DNA of 64,000 nucleotides, from the NCBI GenBank assembly GCA_907165135.1, contig OU015568.1:12532501-12596500 (forward strand). The letters are read 5' to 3'. Under the pieces are notes generated by a model. The model saw only the letters and a program-made list of their open reading frames with translations, did no database searches and was not told where the DNA came from. This DNA is from Oikopleura dioica. Its lineage: Eukaryota > Chordata > Appendicularia > Copelata > Oikopleuridae. Below, piece after piece: positions 35,829-47,800 of the stretch. The stretch's first letter is position 1, and the number at the start of each line of letters is the position of its first letter. The translations under genes were made by a program, and so were the position numbers.

Positions 35829-38800
35829 TTACATTTTGAACTTTTTCGCAACTGAAGACTCGTCGAGCGAGTCGCTTATGGGCACAATGTTTAAATATTC
35901 TTCTTGTCGAGTCCCAGACTTTGAAATCGCGACCAGGGGGAAACCGTCTGTTCTATTCGGAGATATGGAGGTCACATAACAGCAGGTTTTCTGAAATGAT
36001 TATTTGGTGAAACTATCGTTAGAAATTCATTGTACCTTTAGTTTTTGCTCAGCGAATTGCAAAAACGCTTCTAAAATCGACTTTTCTTCTTCATCCTCTG
36101 AATTCAAATTGATCTTTGATGCTTGTTCTTTCAAAACATCAACAATTTTTTCAAATAATCTTCCATCGGTCGCACTTCTCGCTGCTTCCAACATAAAAAT
36201 GGCGACTTTAGAGTCAATCGATCTTGGAAGGTTTGACAAGATTTCGTTCAGCGTCCATTTCTGATGGCTACTCAGCGAAAATAACCGCTTTTGCTTTGCT
36301 TTCCGAAGAGGATAATCTTTGAGCAAAGTTGTTTCGCTGGTAAGCCAGCGATTGAGCTCAGGGTGATTGACGTTTTCTTCTCGAAGCGCAATAATCATCC
36401 CCTTTGAATTTTTGAATTCGAGGGTATCTTCTAGCGCCAATCTGCAAAAGTCTTCAGAATCATTTTTTCTCGAAAAGTTTCTGGTTCCGCTTGCGATCAA
36501 ATCTGCGACGATGTTTTTCGGAGCGATAGATCTGTCTTCTCTGCTGCAGATGAAAACGCGAGGCGGAGTGAAATTCGTATGTGGGAAGCCGTCGCCTGGA
36601 ATTCCAAGAGCGATTGATCGGAGAAGCTTTTTCATTCGTCGAGAATGTCCGTCCATGTGACAGACCTTTTTGATGAGCTCAATCGGGTCGGAAGCGATGT
36701 CAGATGGCACGAAAGGGCTGAATTGTGGATCGGCCAGCGCTTCTTCTAGTTCTAGTGAATCTTGTTCGTTTTCGAGTTTCTTTTCGAAGCTCTTTGATTT
36801 GAGAATTTGCAGGAGTTCTTCTCTCTTTGAAACCTGCAGCGGCAAGTTCTCAACAATCAGGTAGCTTTCATAATCATCAACGACTTCGGTGGACATGTAG
36901 AATCTCAGAGCGGGGAAAAGATGAGCATAAAACAGCATCTTTCTCGACGAATCGACGCCATCTACCTCAATCGTCGCCAGTCGCGGCATCTTATCCAGAA
37001 TTTCTGTGAAAATCTTCACTCTCGAAGGAACGAGCGGATCAGCAACTTTCTCTAGCAGTATCATCGCATCCCATGCAGCGTTAATGACACAAGAAACGGA
37101 GTCTCTTTGATTCTTCCAAATTTGTGAGAGAGAGTTGTTCTCCGATTCAGCTTGAGTCCACTGAGTGTTGTTACGATGGCGGATGGAAACCTTCTTTCGA
37201 AGCGTACTTAAATATTTTTAATCGTCTTTTTCTCAGTAAAAGTTTACCTAAGATCGCATATGTCCGTTTTCTTGGCCTTGATGTCATCGAAAATCTTCTT
37301 TTCAAGCAACTCTACTTCCGTAGTGATCATTTCATCATTCGCTTCCGACATTCGTGAGTCTACCGAGTACTTTGGGAACTGTCTTCTCACAAATATCTCG
37401 GTCCACTCTTCCTTGATTTCTTCCTCGGCTTGAACGAGGGAAAGAACAAGCTCGTCGGTCAATTTGGTCGGCGACTCGCTCCAACTTCTGATGAAGAAGT
37501 CGATTTTTCTTTCGCCAAGGTATTTTTGAATGATTTTCGCGTTCTGAGTCGGCCACGATTTCGAATTGTCAATTTTCAACCAACGAACAGTTTCATCAGA
37601 AGAAAATTCATCCGGCGTGATTTTGAATCTTTCGCAGATATCGCCCAAGATGTTAATTTGGTTTTCTCGCTCTTCTTTGTCCCATCTTGAGATTATGAAG
37701 ACATAGAGGACGCTGATGATGGTTTGAATCAGAGTTCGAAATTTTTGCGGCTCCCGGGCAAGGGGGCGGCGGGCGGGCGGGCACGGGCAGAATATTTAAG
37801 ATTCCCGGGGGCAAAAACGGTCACGGGCACAAAAACGAATTTTCCCGCGAGCCAAGCGGGCACGGGCACTATAACAAATTTTCCCGCGGGCAGATACGGG
37901 CACGGGCATGAATGAGAAGATTCCCGCGGGCATAAACGGGCACGGGCGGTTTGCCCGCGTTCCCGCACGAAATATTCCCGAGGGCAGCCCGGGGAACATT
38001 TTTTCTACTGCTAAATCTCAAGCCTATTTTTCAAAATAAGAAAATAAAATAAAAACGACCCTGAATCAATTCGGATTTTTAAATCGCAAGTTTTAGGAGC
38101 TAGTTAGAAACTACGACCGAATGGTCTCCGTTTCCCCAACTTTCGGAAACGGCGACTTGGGCAAACGGCGATGTGAATTAGTTTAAATTGATTGATCATA
38201 TAACTTTTATTGTCTTCTTCACAGTCAATCCCGGCTTCACTTATTTCAATCCCGGCTTCAAAAACTTCGATCCTAGCTTTTCAGACGTCAATCTTGGTGG
38301 CTCAAACTTGAATCCTGGCATCTCCAGCGTCAATCCTGGCTTCTTCAATGCTGATCCGACCGTCACTTACTTCAATCCAAGCTTCTCAAACGTCACTCCC
38401 GGCTTCTCAGTTGTCAATCATCGCTTCTCGAATGTCGATCATGGCTTCTTCAAGATAAAATTGGCGTTGACAAAGCCGAGATGGAGATGGATGAAGCCGG
38501 GATCGACGTTGGAGAAGTCGGGATCGACGATAGAGAAATCGGGATTGACGTCGAAGAACCCGGGATGGACATTGGAGAAGCCATATTTGAAGTCGGTGAA
38601 GCGAGAATTGAAAATTCTAGAGAACTCCACTTCCGGTCGATTCTAGAGCCGGAAGTTGACGAAATTTAGTTAAAATGGTAGAGTGTGACCTATCAAATTG
38701 ATGCTCAGAAGATTTCGAGTCATCCTAAAATCAATATTTCAGAAGAAACAGTCCCAAACCTGGTCAAACCGACCGTTAAAATTATGTAAAAAAGGCATAA

Positions 38801-41800
38801 AGTGATGAATTTTTTCTTCACTTTTTTCCGGTTTATTTTACCGCGGTTGGCCTTGATTCTTCGTCTAAAATGATAGGAAATCGTCTGAGCATCAATTTGG
38901 CTACACGACGTTTTGACTAAACCGACGTTCTCGCTAACCGACGTTTTCGCTAAACCGACGTTCTCACCAAAAGTCAAAACGTCGGTTTAGTCAAAACGTC
39001 GGGTTAGTCAAAACGTCGGTTTTCCTTAAAAATGCGGGGGCAATCAGAGCGAATGAGAATAGGCTCTTCCTGGATTAAAAATTCTGTCTAAAGCCCGCCG
39101 TCTTACTCAAACCGAAATTGTTAACTTGGAAAAACAAAATATATATTTTTTAATTTATTATTTTAAAATTATTATTTGAATAACAAAATCAATAATTTTA
39201 AAAAAATATTAAGTCTGCATAATTTACTGATCTTTTTACATTTTATCGGTCTTGAGATCATTTTTAAAAGATTTATTTTTATTATATTAGTTAATTTAAT
39301 GAAGATATTCATTATTCTTAAACTTTTACTCTTCACAAAGATCTTTCGAAAGATAATGAAAACGTCGGTTTGACGAAAACGTCGGTTTCCAAACTGAGTT
39401 TTAACCAAATTCAAGGCGCCCACGCATTTTTAAGGAAAACCGACGTTTTGACTAACCCGACGTTTTGACTAAACCGACGTTTTGACTTTTGGTGAGAACG
39501 TCGGTTTAGCGAAAACGTCGGTTAGCGAGAACGTCGGTTTAGTCAAAACGTCGTGTAGCCCATCAATTTGATAGGTCACACTTCACCATAACACCTAAAT
39601 TACGTCAACTTCCGGCTCTAGAACCGACCGGAAGTGGAGTTTTCTAGAATTTTGAACCGTTAAAGTTCTTAAAATTTTCTGTTGATTTGTAAAGGTATAA
39701 TGTTCGGGGGTCTATAAGGCGGAAATGGGCTGGAAAACTTCGTTAACCTTAAAAAAAGCACGTCATAACAGTTCTGTATGCAGATTAGTTTTCAATATAC
39801 TCCCTCAAGTATTTGGTGTCTATTTCCACGCTATTTAAATAGTTTAAACACTTTTCATAAGGTCTGCCCGTGCCCGTTTAAGCTCGCGGGAATCTTGCCC
39901 GTGCCCGAATTTGCCCGCGGGAATATTTTTTATTGTGCCCGTGCCCGCTTGGCCCGCGGGAAAATTCGTTTTTTTGCCCGTGACCGCTTTTGCCCTCGGG
40001 AATCTTCACTTTCTTGCCCGTGCCCGTATCTTCCCCCGGGCAAACGCGGGATTTCGAACTCTGGTTTGAATGTTCAATTTTTCAGTGGCGTCTTGCAGCT
40101 CTCTTTGCCTAGCTTTCCATTTGTCATAGAAGGGTCCGAGTTCATTCAAGAACTGTTTGATGTGTTTCAGTTCTGAATCTTCTTTTCTCATTTTCGCCTT
40201 CAATTCGAACATCTTTTTGCTCACTTCGCTACATTCTTCTTCAAGAGCTTCAAAGACCTTGTTCAGCCGGTCAAGATTGACTCTCGACTCGCCAAGCTGC
40301 TTTTGAACATCGTTTAGTTCATTTTCTGCCTTTCTCAGCCGCTTGAGCGTTGGAAGCATTTCGTTGTAAGTTGTGGAGAAGCCGACGATTGCTTGAAGCC
40401 AGTGAAGCAGCCCCAAAGCGGGTTTAGACGCATTGGCGACTTCTTTTCGTCGACGCGTTCGAGCCGATGTCGGAGTTTTTGAAACGCTTGTTTTGTTACT
40501 TTTTCTTTTTCGAAAAATTCCAGCTCGAGGAAAAAGTTGTCTTTGTGGAGCAAAGTCGTTCCGCATTCAAAAGTCGGCTCTTCGTTGAACAACAAGCAGA
40601 TGGACTCGACGACGAGAACAACCGATGCTGGAGGCTTTCGATAAGTTCGGATTTCTTCAAAATCGCGAATGTCCAAGTTTTTCAGAACATTTTGCGCCTT
40701 TTGGAACAGCGGATGGACTCGGCTGGAAATATCCGTCTCTTCTCGTAAAACGTTGACGATTTGCTGGAGATGGGAAAATCGCTGCTCGATTTCGAGGTTT
40801 TTGTTGAAGTTAGTTCTGTATTCTTCAAGCGCATCATCAGATGCTTTTCTCAGTTCTTCGAGGTTTTTAACCATTGCGTCGAGTCGTTCTTTATCATCAT
40901 TGTATTCTAGAGTTCTTCGGCTAAATGCATCGTGCGCCTCCTGAATTGAGTTATTCACGGCTTTAGTTTCCTCTAATTCCGCTGAAATCTGCTGTGACTT
41001 GATTTTCACGAGCTCATCGTATTCTTTCAAGATCTTGGAGCCGTACTCGGGCGAGAAATGAACTGGTAGTTTTGTCATGTACGCCGCGAAGATGGTGCAA
41101 ACTTGGTTTATTTTTCCAGGACTTTTGATCAAGTGATGCGCTGTGGTCATCCAGTCGGATTCTTCCCAACGATCCACGTTGATTCGGAATGATGAGGGCA
41201 AGTGCTTGTTGATTTCTGGAAGATGAGATGGATCAATTGCGAGAACAAAGACCATCTGTGTTAGCCATCGTTGTTGGATCTTTTCGATGGCGGTGTCGCG
41301 CACTTTGCTCATGTTTTTATAATAACCAGTTGGATCGAGTGCTCGGAAAACATCTTCAAAGTCGATGATTGAGAAAATATCCTTTGTCGTGACCAGCGTC
41401 ATCACTTTCTTCCAAGACTCTTGAGAAAGCTTCGATGAGTTAGCATAAATCAGCAGAGGCTCATCCAGTCGAAGAGCAGCCATAATTTGATCGTGGAAAG
41501 CATCTTTAGTAATTTCAAAATATCGAAGTTTCTGCAGCTTCGCCATGGTTTTCGCCGCCGTTTTTCGACCAACATAATTGTGCTGCGAGCATAGAATCAA
41601 AAAGTTAGAAATTTTTGACCCCATGAACATCCATTCCGTCAGATGAAGCTGGTGAAGAGTGGGAATGTAGTGGGCCGGGTGGATTTCCTCAAAAGTAGGG
41701 TGGCCTTCGAGAACTTCTGAGTTGGTCAAAAGTAGATGTTGAGCGTTGATTTCTTTTCAGCATTCAACTTGATTTGCCAGATGATACTTCGCGCATGTTT

Positions 41801-44800
41801 TGAAAAGGATGAGATTCTGTTGCCTTTGAACTCCTTCGTTTCGATTGTTTCAAGAATGGTCTTCAATCGCTGAAGATACTGCCCACCATAATGAAGTGCA
41901 GGATTTCCCGACTTTGAAAACATTCTCGTCAGATCGATCATACTGTCGATCAGAATCGCTTTGAACCATTCGTCCCACTTCGCTTTTGTAAAAGTTCCAC
42001 CTTCTTGGCTTTCGCGGTAGTAATATCCCATTAATTCGCCAAGACAAACGGCTGCCATTCGCTGCCAATTGAGCATCGTTGTTTCAAGATATCGTCGCTG
42101 CAAAAGGGTCGAAATCCAAGAAATAATCAGCTCGGTGATTTCTTCAATGGGAATCTCGTGCGTCCGTCGCTTGTTCAAATTCTTCGCCAGCCAGAGAATT
42201 CTTCCGTAGAGAAACTGGAAGGAAATGTCTTTTATATCTGGCGAGAAGTCAACTTGATACTGTAAGAATGTTCTGCCATCTTCGAATGCAGTTTGATCAG
42301 GCCCAGCAACACTGATGATCGGCTTAGTAAAAGATCTGATGAAGCGGTGAGAGTTCGCTTTGGAAAGCTGATCTGGAATAAGTTGACACGGCGAATAAAG
42401 CTTGAATCTTCGGTGAAAGCTTTCAGCAGCTCCAGGAACGACCCTGGTTTGGAGGGGCTTTGGGTGATCGATGTCGTAATAGGATATCAAGTGGCTCTTT
42501 CCACAGCCTGCAGGACCGGTGAACTGAAGATTTGACTTGATCTTCGTTTGATCTGTTGGAACCAAAACGCCGAGAAGCCATTTTCCTTGAAGAAGTTCTA
42601 CCGAAAGAACATATCCTGGCACATTTTGTTCGATTCTGCTTCTTGCGTCAAACTCTTCAAAGTCGCCATCAGCATTTATAAAGACTCGGCTAAGATCATC
42701 ATCTGCTTCTTCTTCGATGACTTCGTGGAACTCTTCAGAAAACGTTGTTCTATTGTTTGGACTGAGACCAAGAGCATACGACCAAAAGATGCTCAGACGA
42801 GCGATTCGATCAAGAATATCATCGTGGTTTGAATTTGTATCCTCAGGCAGAAGACCTTGTGACTTAGCCCAGAAGAGAAATAATTTCTGAACGATAACAA
42901 CTCGATCAACAGCGTTGAGAACCGACCAGTGAGCCAGATTATCACAGTTGAAGAGAGTATTTTCTTGAATTTCTTCATTTTTGTAAACGTCGGTGTTGTA
43001 TCGATCGAATTTATGCAATGTTTTCAGCGAGTTTTGCAAGAATTTGCATTTACTTGAGTATGGAATTTTGATTGTAGAATCGAGGTAGTCCAGTTTTTTA
43101 ATGTAAAAGGCCTTCCAGAAGAATTTCGGGACTGTAATTCCATCGGGAACTGGAACTAAACGCACGATGCAACATTTTGATGGTAGTCGATCAAAGTCGC
43201 AGAATTCTTGATCACGTGTGATAATCCATGTTCGGGTGGTAAAAGTGCACTCTTGGAGACACTGCTCGACGTCGTTGGTGAACTCGAGATGCACTTTCTC
43301 CGGGAGTAGATTGTTTCCAACTCTCGTTATTTTCTGCGATTTGGTTGAAGAACCGGACGATTTCGTATTTGCGCTGCCAGCTCGGTTTACGTGATCTTGT
43401 CCGCATTCAAAACAGTCTGTCAACATGAGCAAGAGGTCTTCTGTGACGCAGGTGTCTTCAATATGAACAGATTGACGTTGAGATGTTCCTAGGAGCATTT
43501 GGTGGACGAAAGATTGAAGAGCCTTTGTTTGCGAAGTATTGATCATCAAATCTTGAGCGTAAAGAGTGGCAATTTTTTCGACAAATTTGTTTGCTGTTGC
43601 TTCGAACATTCGCTCAAAAAGGGTGACTCGCATGACTGGAAACGCATCAGAGATCAGATTCATTCGGTTTTTATCCGAAATGGCGTTGAAGCACTCTTCC
43701 TTCGATGTTGTCATGAAGTAAAATGCCAGAGCCATGGCGATCTCCGTATCCTTCATTCGATTCACTTGTCGAGTATAGCCTTCTTTTCGCCTTTCAATCG
43801 AGCTTTTTGTTGATGAAGAATCAGAAGTTGGAGATGATGCCTTTTCTTGAACGTCTTCCATAAGATTTCGCAGGGCAGCCGTTTGCTCAAGAAATTCAGG
43901 GAACTTACAGTGGCTCAGCTTTAGTCGCGAAGACAGTTTTGTAACAGTCTCAAGAAGACTTTGCGACGAAAGAAGATTTTTGTGAATTAATGCTTGTTTC
44001 TGAATCCGACTCATTTTCAAGCTGCATGATGGTTGCTGATGGAGAAAGAGTTTGATGTTCTCGTTGAAATTTTGCTCGCGAATGAAGATCATCGGTCGAG
44101 ATATTTCCTTGGAAATGTTTTCAAGATAAATGTCTGCAATTTGGTTCTGCTCGTCGTTGATCAGGTCGAAATCCAGGTAAATGTAACTGTCTTCGTGTGT
44201 GAATAAGAGAGGATGGTTTTCTTTCGCAACGATGAGTTTTATTCCTCGAAGGGCTGCATAACAAGTGGCTGAATGAATGCTCGTGACTCGGATAGTATTG
44301 AGTGGATCGTTTTCATCAGCGAGTTTGGCTAGCCTACAGACTCCAGAGACATAGCATTGGACAGTATTAGATGTCGGCCAGTAATCGATTTGGCGATTGT
44401 TGACGTAGATTTCGTGGTCGTCATTGTTGATTGCAAGAGTTATTTCTGTCGGATCTTGAGAAATCGCTCCAGCCAAATTTTGAAGACGAGGAATATTGGT
44501 TTCGGACAAACCTTTCTGGAATTTCTTCACTTCTTCGTCTGTTATATCAGCTTCAGTCGAAAATTTCAGGTAGACCAAAACAAGCAACATTGACGGCAAC
44601 GATGATTTATTCCAGAAATCGACATCAAGAAGCTTTTCTGGCTCCTTTTCTAAAGCAATGATCGCATTTTGTGCATTTTTCTTGCAAAGGTTGATCACTT
44701 CTGACTCAAATTTCTTGAAAAATGCGCCAAAGAACTGGGTCTTTGAGGAAAACAGGTTGTCGAATTTTAATTTTGTTTGATCTTTGAGCAGGACGGATTC

Positions 44801-47800
44801 GATATGCCAGCCTTCGCAGACTTCTCGGATATTGAAGTCGCATATTTCTGTGAAAAGAGTTGCTGAAATTGTGCTAAGCGTTCTTTTATTGAGCCCAAGA
44901 GGGATAAGTTTTAAGAGTTCTTGTTGAGGAATAAGTCGCAAAAGCTCATAATCATCGAGGTGCTTAGACAGGACGTTTTCTATTGACGGGACTTGAACAT
45001 TGTTGATTTCGTCGGTTAGAAGTAAAACTTCGCTCGCATATTTGTTCTCAAAAAGCTTGAAAAGCCTCATTTTTTCTTCCAGAAACGCGTCGAAACCAAC
45101 CAGTTTATACGTCGCGATCGCCTCTGCGATATTATTGATGCGGTAGATTTTCTCCAGCTTGTTTATGATCGTGCAGATTCGCTCGTGGATCAAGTGCGCT
45201 TCGACACACATGATTCGATCGAGATCGTCGTCGCCGAGGTGCTCTGCCCAGGTCAGCTGGACTTTCCAAGAGTTCGCATTTCTTCGGTATTCGTGCATTT
45301 GCTCGATTAGTTCTTCTAGCTGCGAGTCGAAATACAGCTCTTCGTTCTCTTGGTGCACTTCTCTCAGGACGACGGGGATGAAATCATGATCTAAGGACCT
45401 CTTTACTTTGTCCATTTCCAATTGAAGATTTTTCGCGCGATCTGCAGCAGCTAGAAGTCTGTTGCATATTTTCTGCTCTTTTTCGATTATTTGAGTTTCT
45501 TTGATTTTCGTCTCTTTCGGCGCTTTTTCTAATTTCAACACGCTCATGAATTGATTCCACTCTTTTTCTCGGAAATTGCTGCTGATGATTTTGACGACCA
45601 AGGCGACGACGCACTCCCAAAAATGGACCTTTTTAATAAATGGCTGTATTTGCTCCTTGATAAATGGCGTTTTCTTTATGTGACTATTCGTATATTCTTC
45701 GTTTTCTGCGTTTTGTGCTTGTTCCTCTTTTCGACTAAATAATACATCTGCATTGAAATTTTGTATCTCGCCAAGTTGCTCGTTTAAATTGTGCAAGGCG
45801 TCGCCAACGTCTTCGATAAGTAGCTGTAACTGCTTGTACGTGTCGTTGATTTTGCGCTGCTCGGCTAGTTTGAGTTCTCTGACGCTTTCGAGTTTGATGT
45901 GGCTTGATTGGACCGAGTTCCAGATTTGATAACATTGTTTCGTTAAAAATGCGCATTGAGGAGTGATGCTTTCGTAAGGCAAAGAGTGGCCCAGTGCTTC
46001 GATTCCTGCAGTTATATTCGAGTTCACTTCATTCAGCTGGCTAATTTCGTGATACCGTTCCAGGTAAAATCTCAGTTGTTTGCGCGAATACTCGTCGCTG
46101 GAATCGAGTGTTGGTTTCGTCGACAAATTCCCCATAACGTTATTTAACAATGTTTTTGTTTTCTTCTGAGTCTCGATGTAGCGCCGCTTGAGTTCATCTA
46201 CCACGTGCTGTTTTGGATTCTTGAGCCCATCGACAGTATCGTCGACGTTTTTGTGGATTCCTGAGAAGAGATTCGCGATCTTTTCCAATTCTTGCTTGAT
46301 CTCTTCGTTCATTTCAGGAATATGGCCCGAAATAAGAAGCAACAGCTTTATCTTCGCCACAGCCTCATCCCGACTTGCAACGATCTTGCCAATATCATTT
46401 GCGATTTGGTGAATTTTCTCATAGTTCTTCGTTTTTGCAAGTTCTTCGGCGAGATCGTCGGCGAGAGATGAAAAGTGGGAGATATAGTTTCGCATATGAA
46501 ACTCGACCGAGGAGACGACTCGAACACGCATGGATTTGATCTTGGACTTCATGCCATTACAGTAGCCTTCTGTCGTGAGAATCGCAGTGCCGAAAATATG
46601 GCTCCTTCCGTCGAGAGATTCGATCCATTCATTGAACTCGGTAAAACTGCTATTCAAGAAGCCTGGGCCATCTGCATCGCGAAAGACGTTCTCCACAAAT
46701 TTCTCCAAATCGAATTCCCACAAATACTTGGCAGCCTGATGATGCTGTGGAAGTTGGTGATCGACAAAAGATCTGAGCTCGCCAAAGCACTTGTGGATCT
46801 TCTCCATGATTTGGGAGATGAGAGCTTCGGAGGCGCCATCTGCAGCGATATTCGGCAGTGTTGACTCAAAGCTCTTCAAAATGTTCAGTGTGGAAGGTGA
46901 GGAGGTGGTGACAGCGTAATCCTGTTTGAATGGTCACAAATTTGAATTTATTTGAACAGCCCTAATATTTATGTTCTCAGCTTTTGACAAGTTACAGTAT
47001 TTTTATCAGACCGTTTCCTGAGCTCGTTGAAGGGCCAGGCCGAAAATAGGGATCATGTCCGAAACATGAATTTTGAACATTTCTTCCCACTTTCCGATTT
47101 CAGGAATAAGTTCTGCTCCTTCAGCCGCTTGCTTCAAAGATACAATCGCCAGGTGATCCTGATTGATCGTATTCCAAATCTGCATGAGCTGTTTTCTCCT
47201 CGCTTCCACCAGCGCTGACTGGAGTCGCAATTTCGTATGCTCCACCAGTTTTGGATGATTCCTCAGCGCTCGCTCGAACCGCGCAAGTGTTGCCTGAGCG
47301 ACTTGTAGGTTCTTGCGCAGTTTATGCCAGCTTTCTTGTTTGTTGCGCGGCGCCCGGTCCAGTTTTTGGACCGTCTCCTGGGCTTCAAGCACCAGGCGGT
47401 TTATACGAGTTAACGCAGTTGAGCAAATCATTGCTACCATGTGGTAAAGATTCTGCAGCGCATCGGCCAACTCGAGGTGGCAAAGGGTCGAAGCTTTTAA
47501 GAGTTGAAAAAAAAAATAATTTTTTGACTTATAATTTTTCGAAATTTTCCAACTTTTCCCTTTTTCGAAGCTCTCAAAGAGCCATCCTTTCGGCAGATGT
47601 GGGAGAAAATTGAGATCCTTCATCTCCTCAAAGAGCGACGAAACTGCCAAAATCGGTTGTGCCAACTCCACCTCGGACAAAATGTGATTTCTGCTGAGTA
47701 ACGTTCTGTGCAACGAAACCCGCGCTCCGTCAGAAAACTGCCGCCACGCATGGAAAGCTTTTGCCTTTTTGAAGTTTTGGAAGAATTTTACTTTCTGCAG

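Larger units (their letters stand above)
37722..40071. mobile_element. hAT-type non-autonomous foldback element with 8-bp target duplication
   Basis: The element spans 37730-40063 (2,334 bp). Its ends are exact 13-bp inverted repeats, CAGAGTTCGAAAT, and it is flanked by the 8-bp direct repeat GTTTGAAT (37722-37729 and 40064-40071). A CAGAG end plus an 8-bp duplication is the hAT superfamily signature. Removing the element and one duplication restores a continuous dynein frame (reading EKLNIQTIISVLY). No transposase frame is seen inside. The interior is built of nested inverted tandem arrays, listed separately. Confidence 0.88.

Noticed and set aside
37742-38000. GCCCG repeats as a CRISPR array or telomere-like tract
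   Set aside because: Units are degenerate with no unique spacers, they belong to a terminal array of a eukaryotic transposon, and the genome is clearly animal.
38188-38646. 152-codon plus-strand frame with repeating NPGF motifs as a gene
   Set aside because: It merely translates the 24-bp tandem array, which stays open because the unit length is divisible by three; it also crosses the orientation switch of the array.
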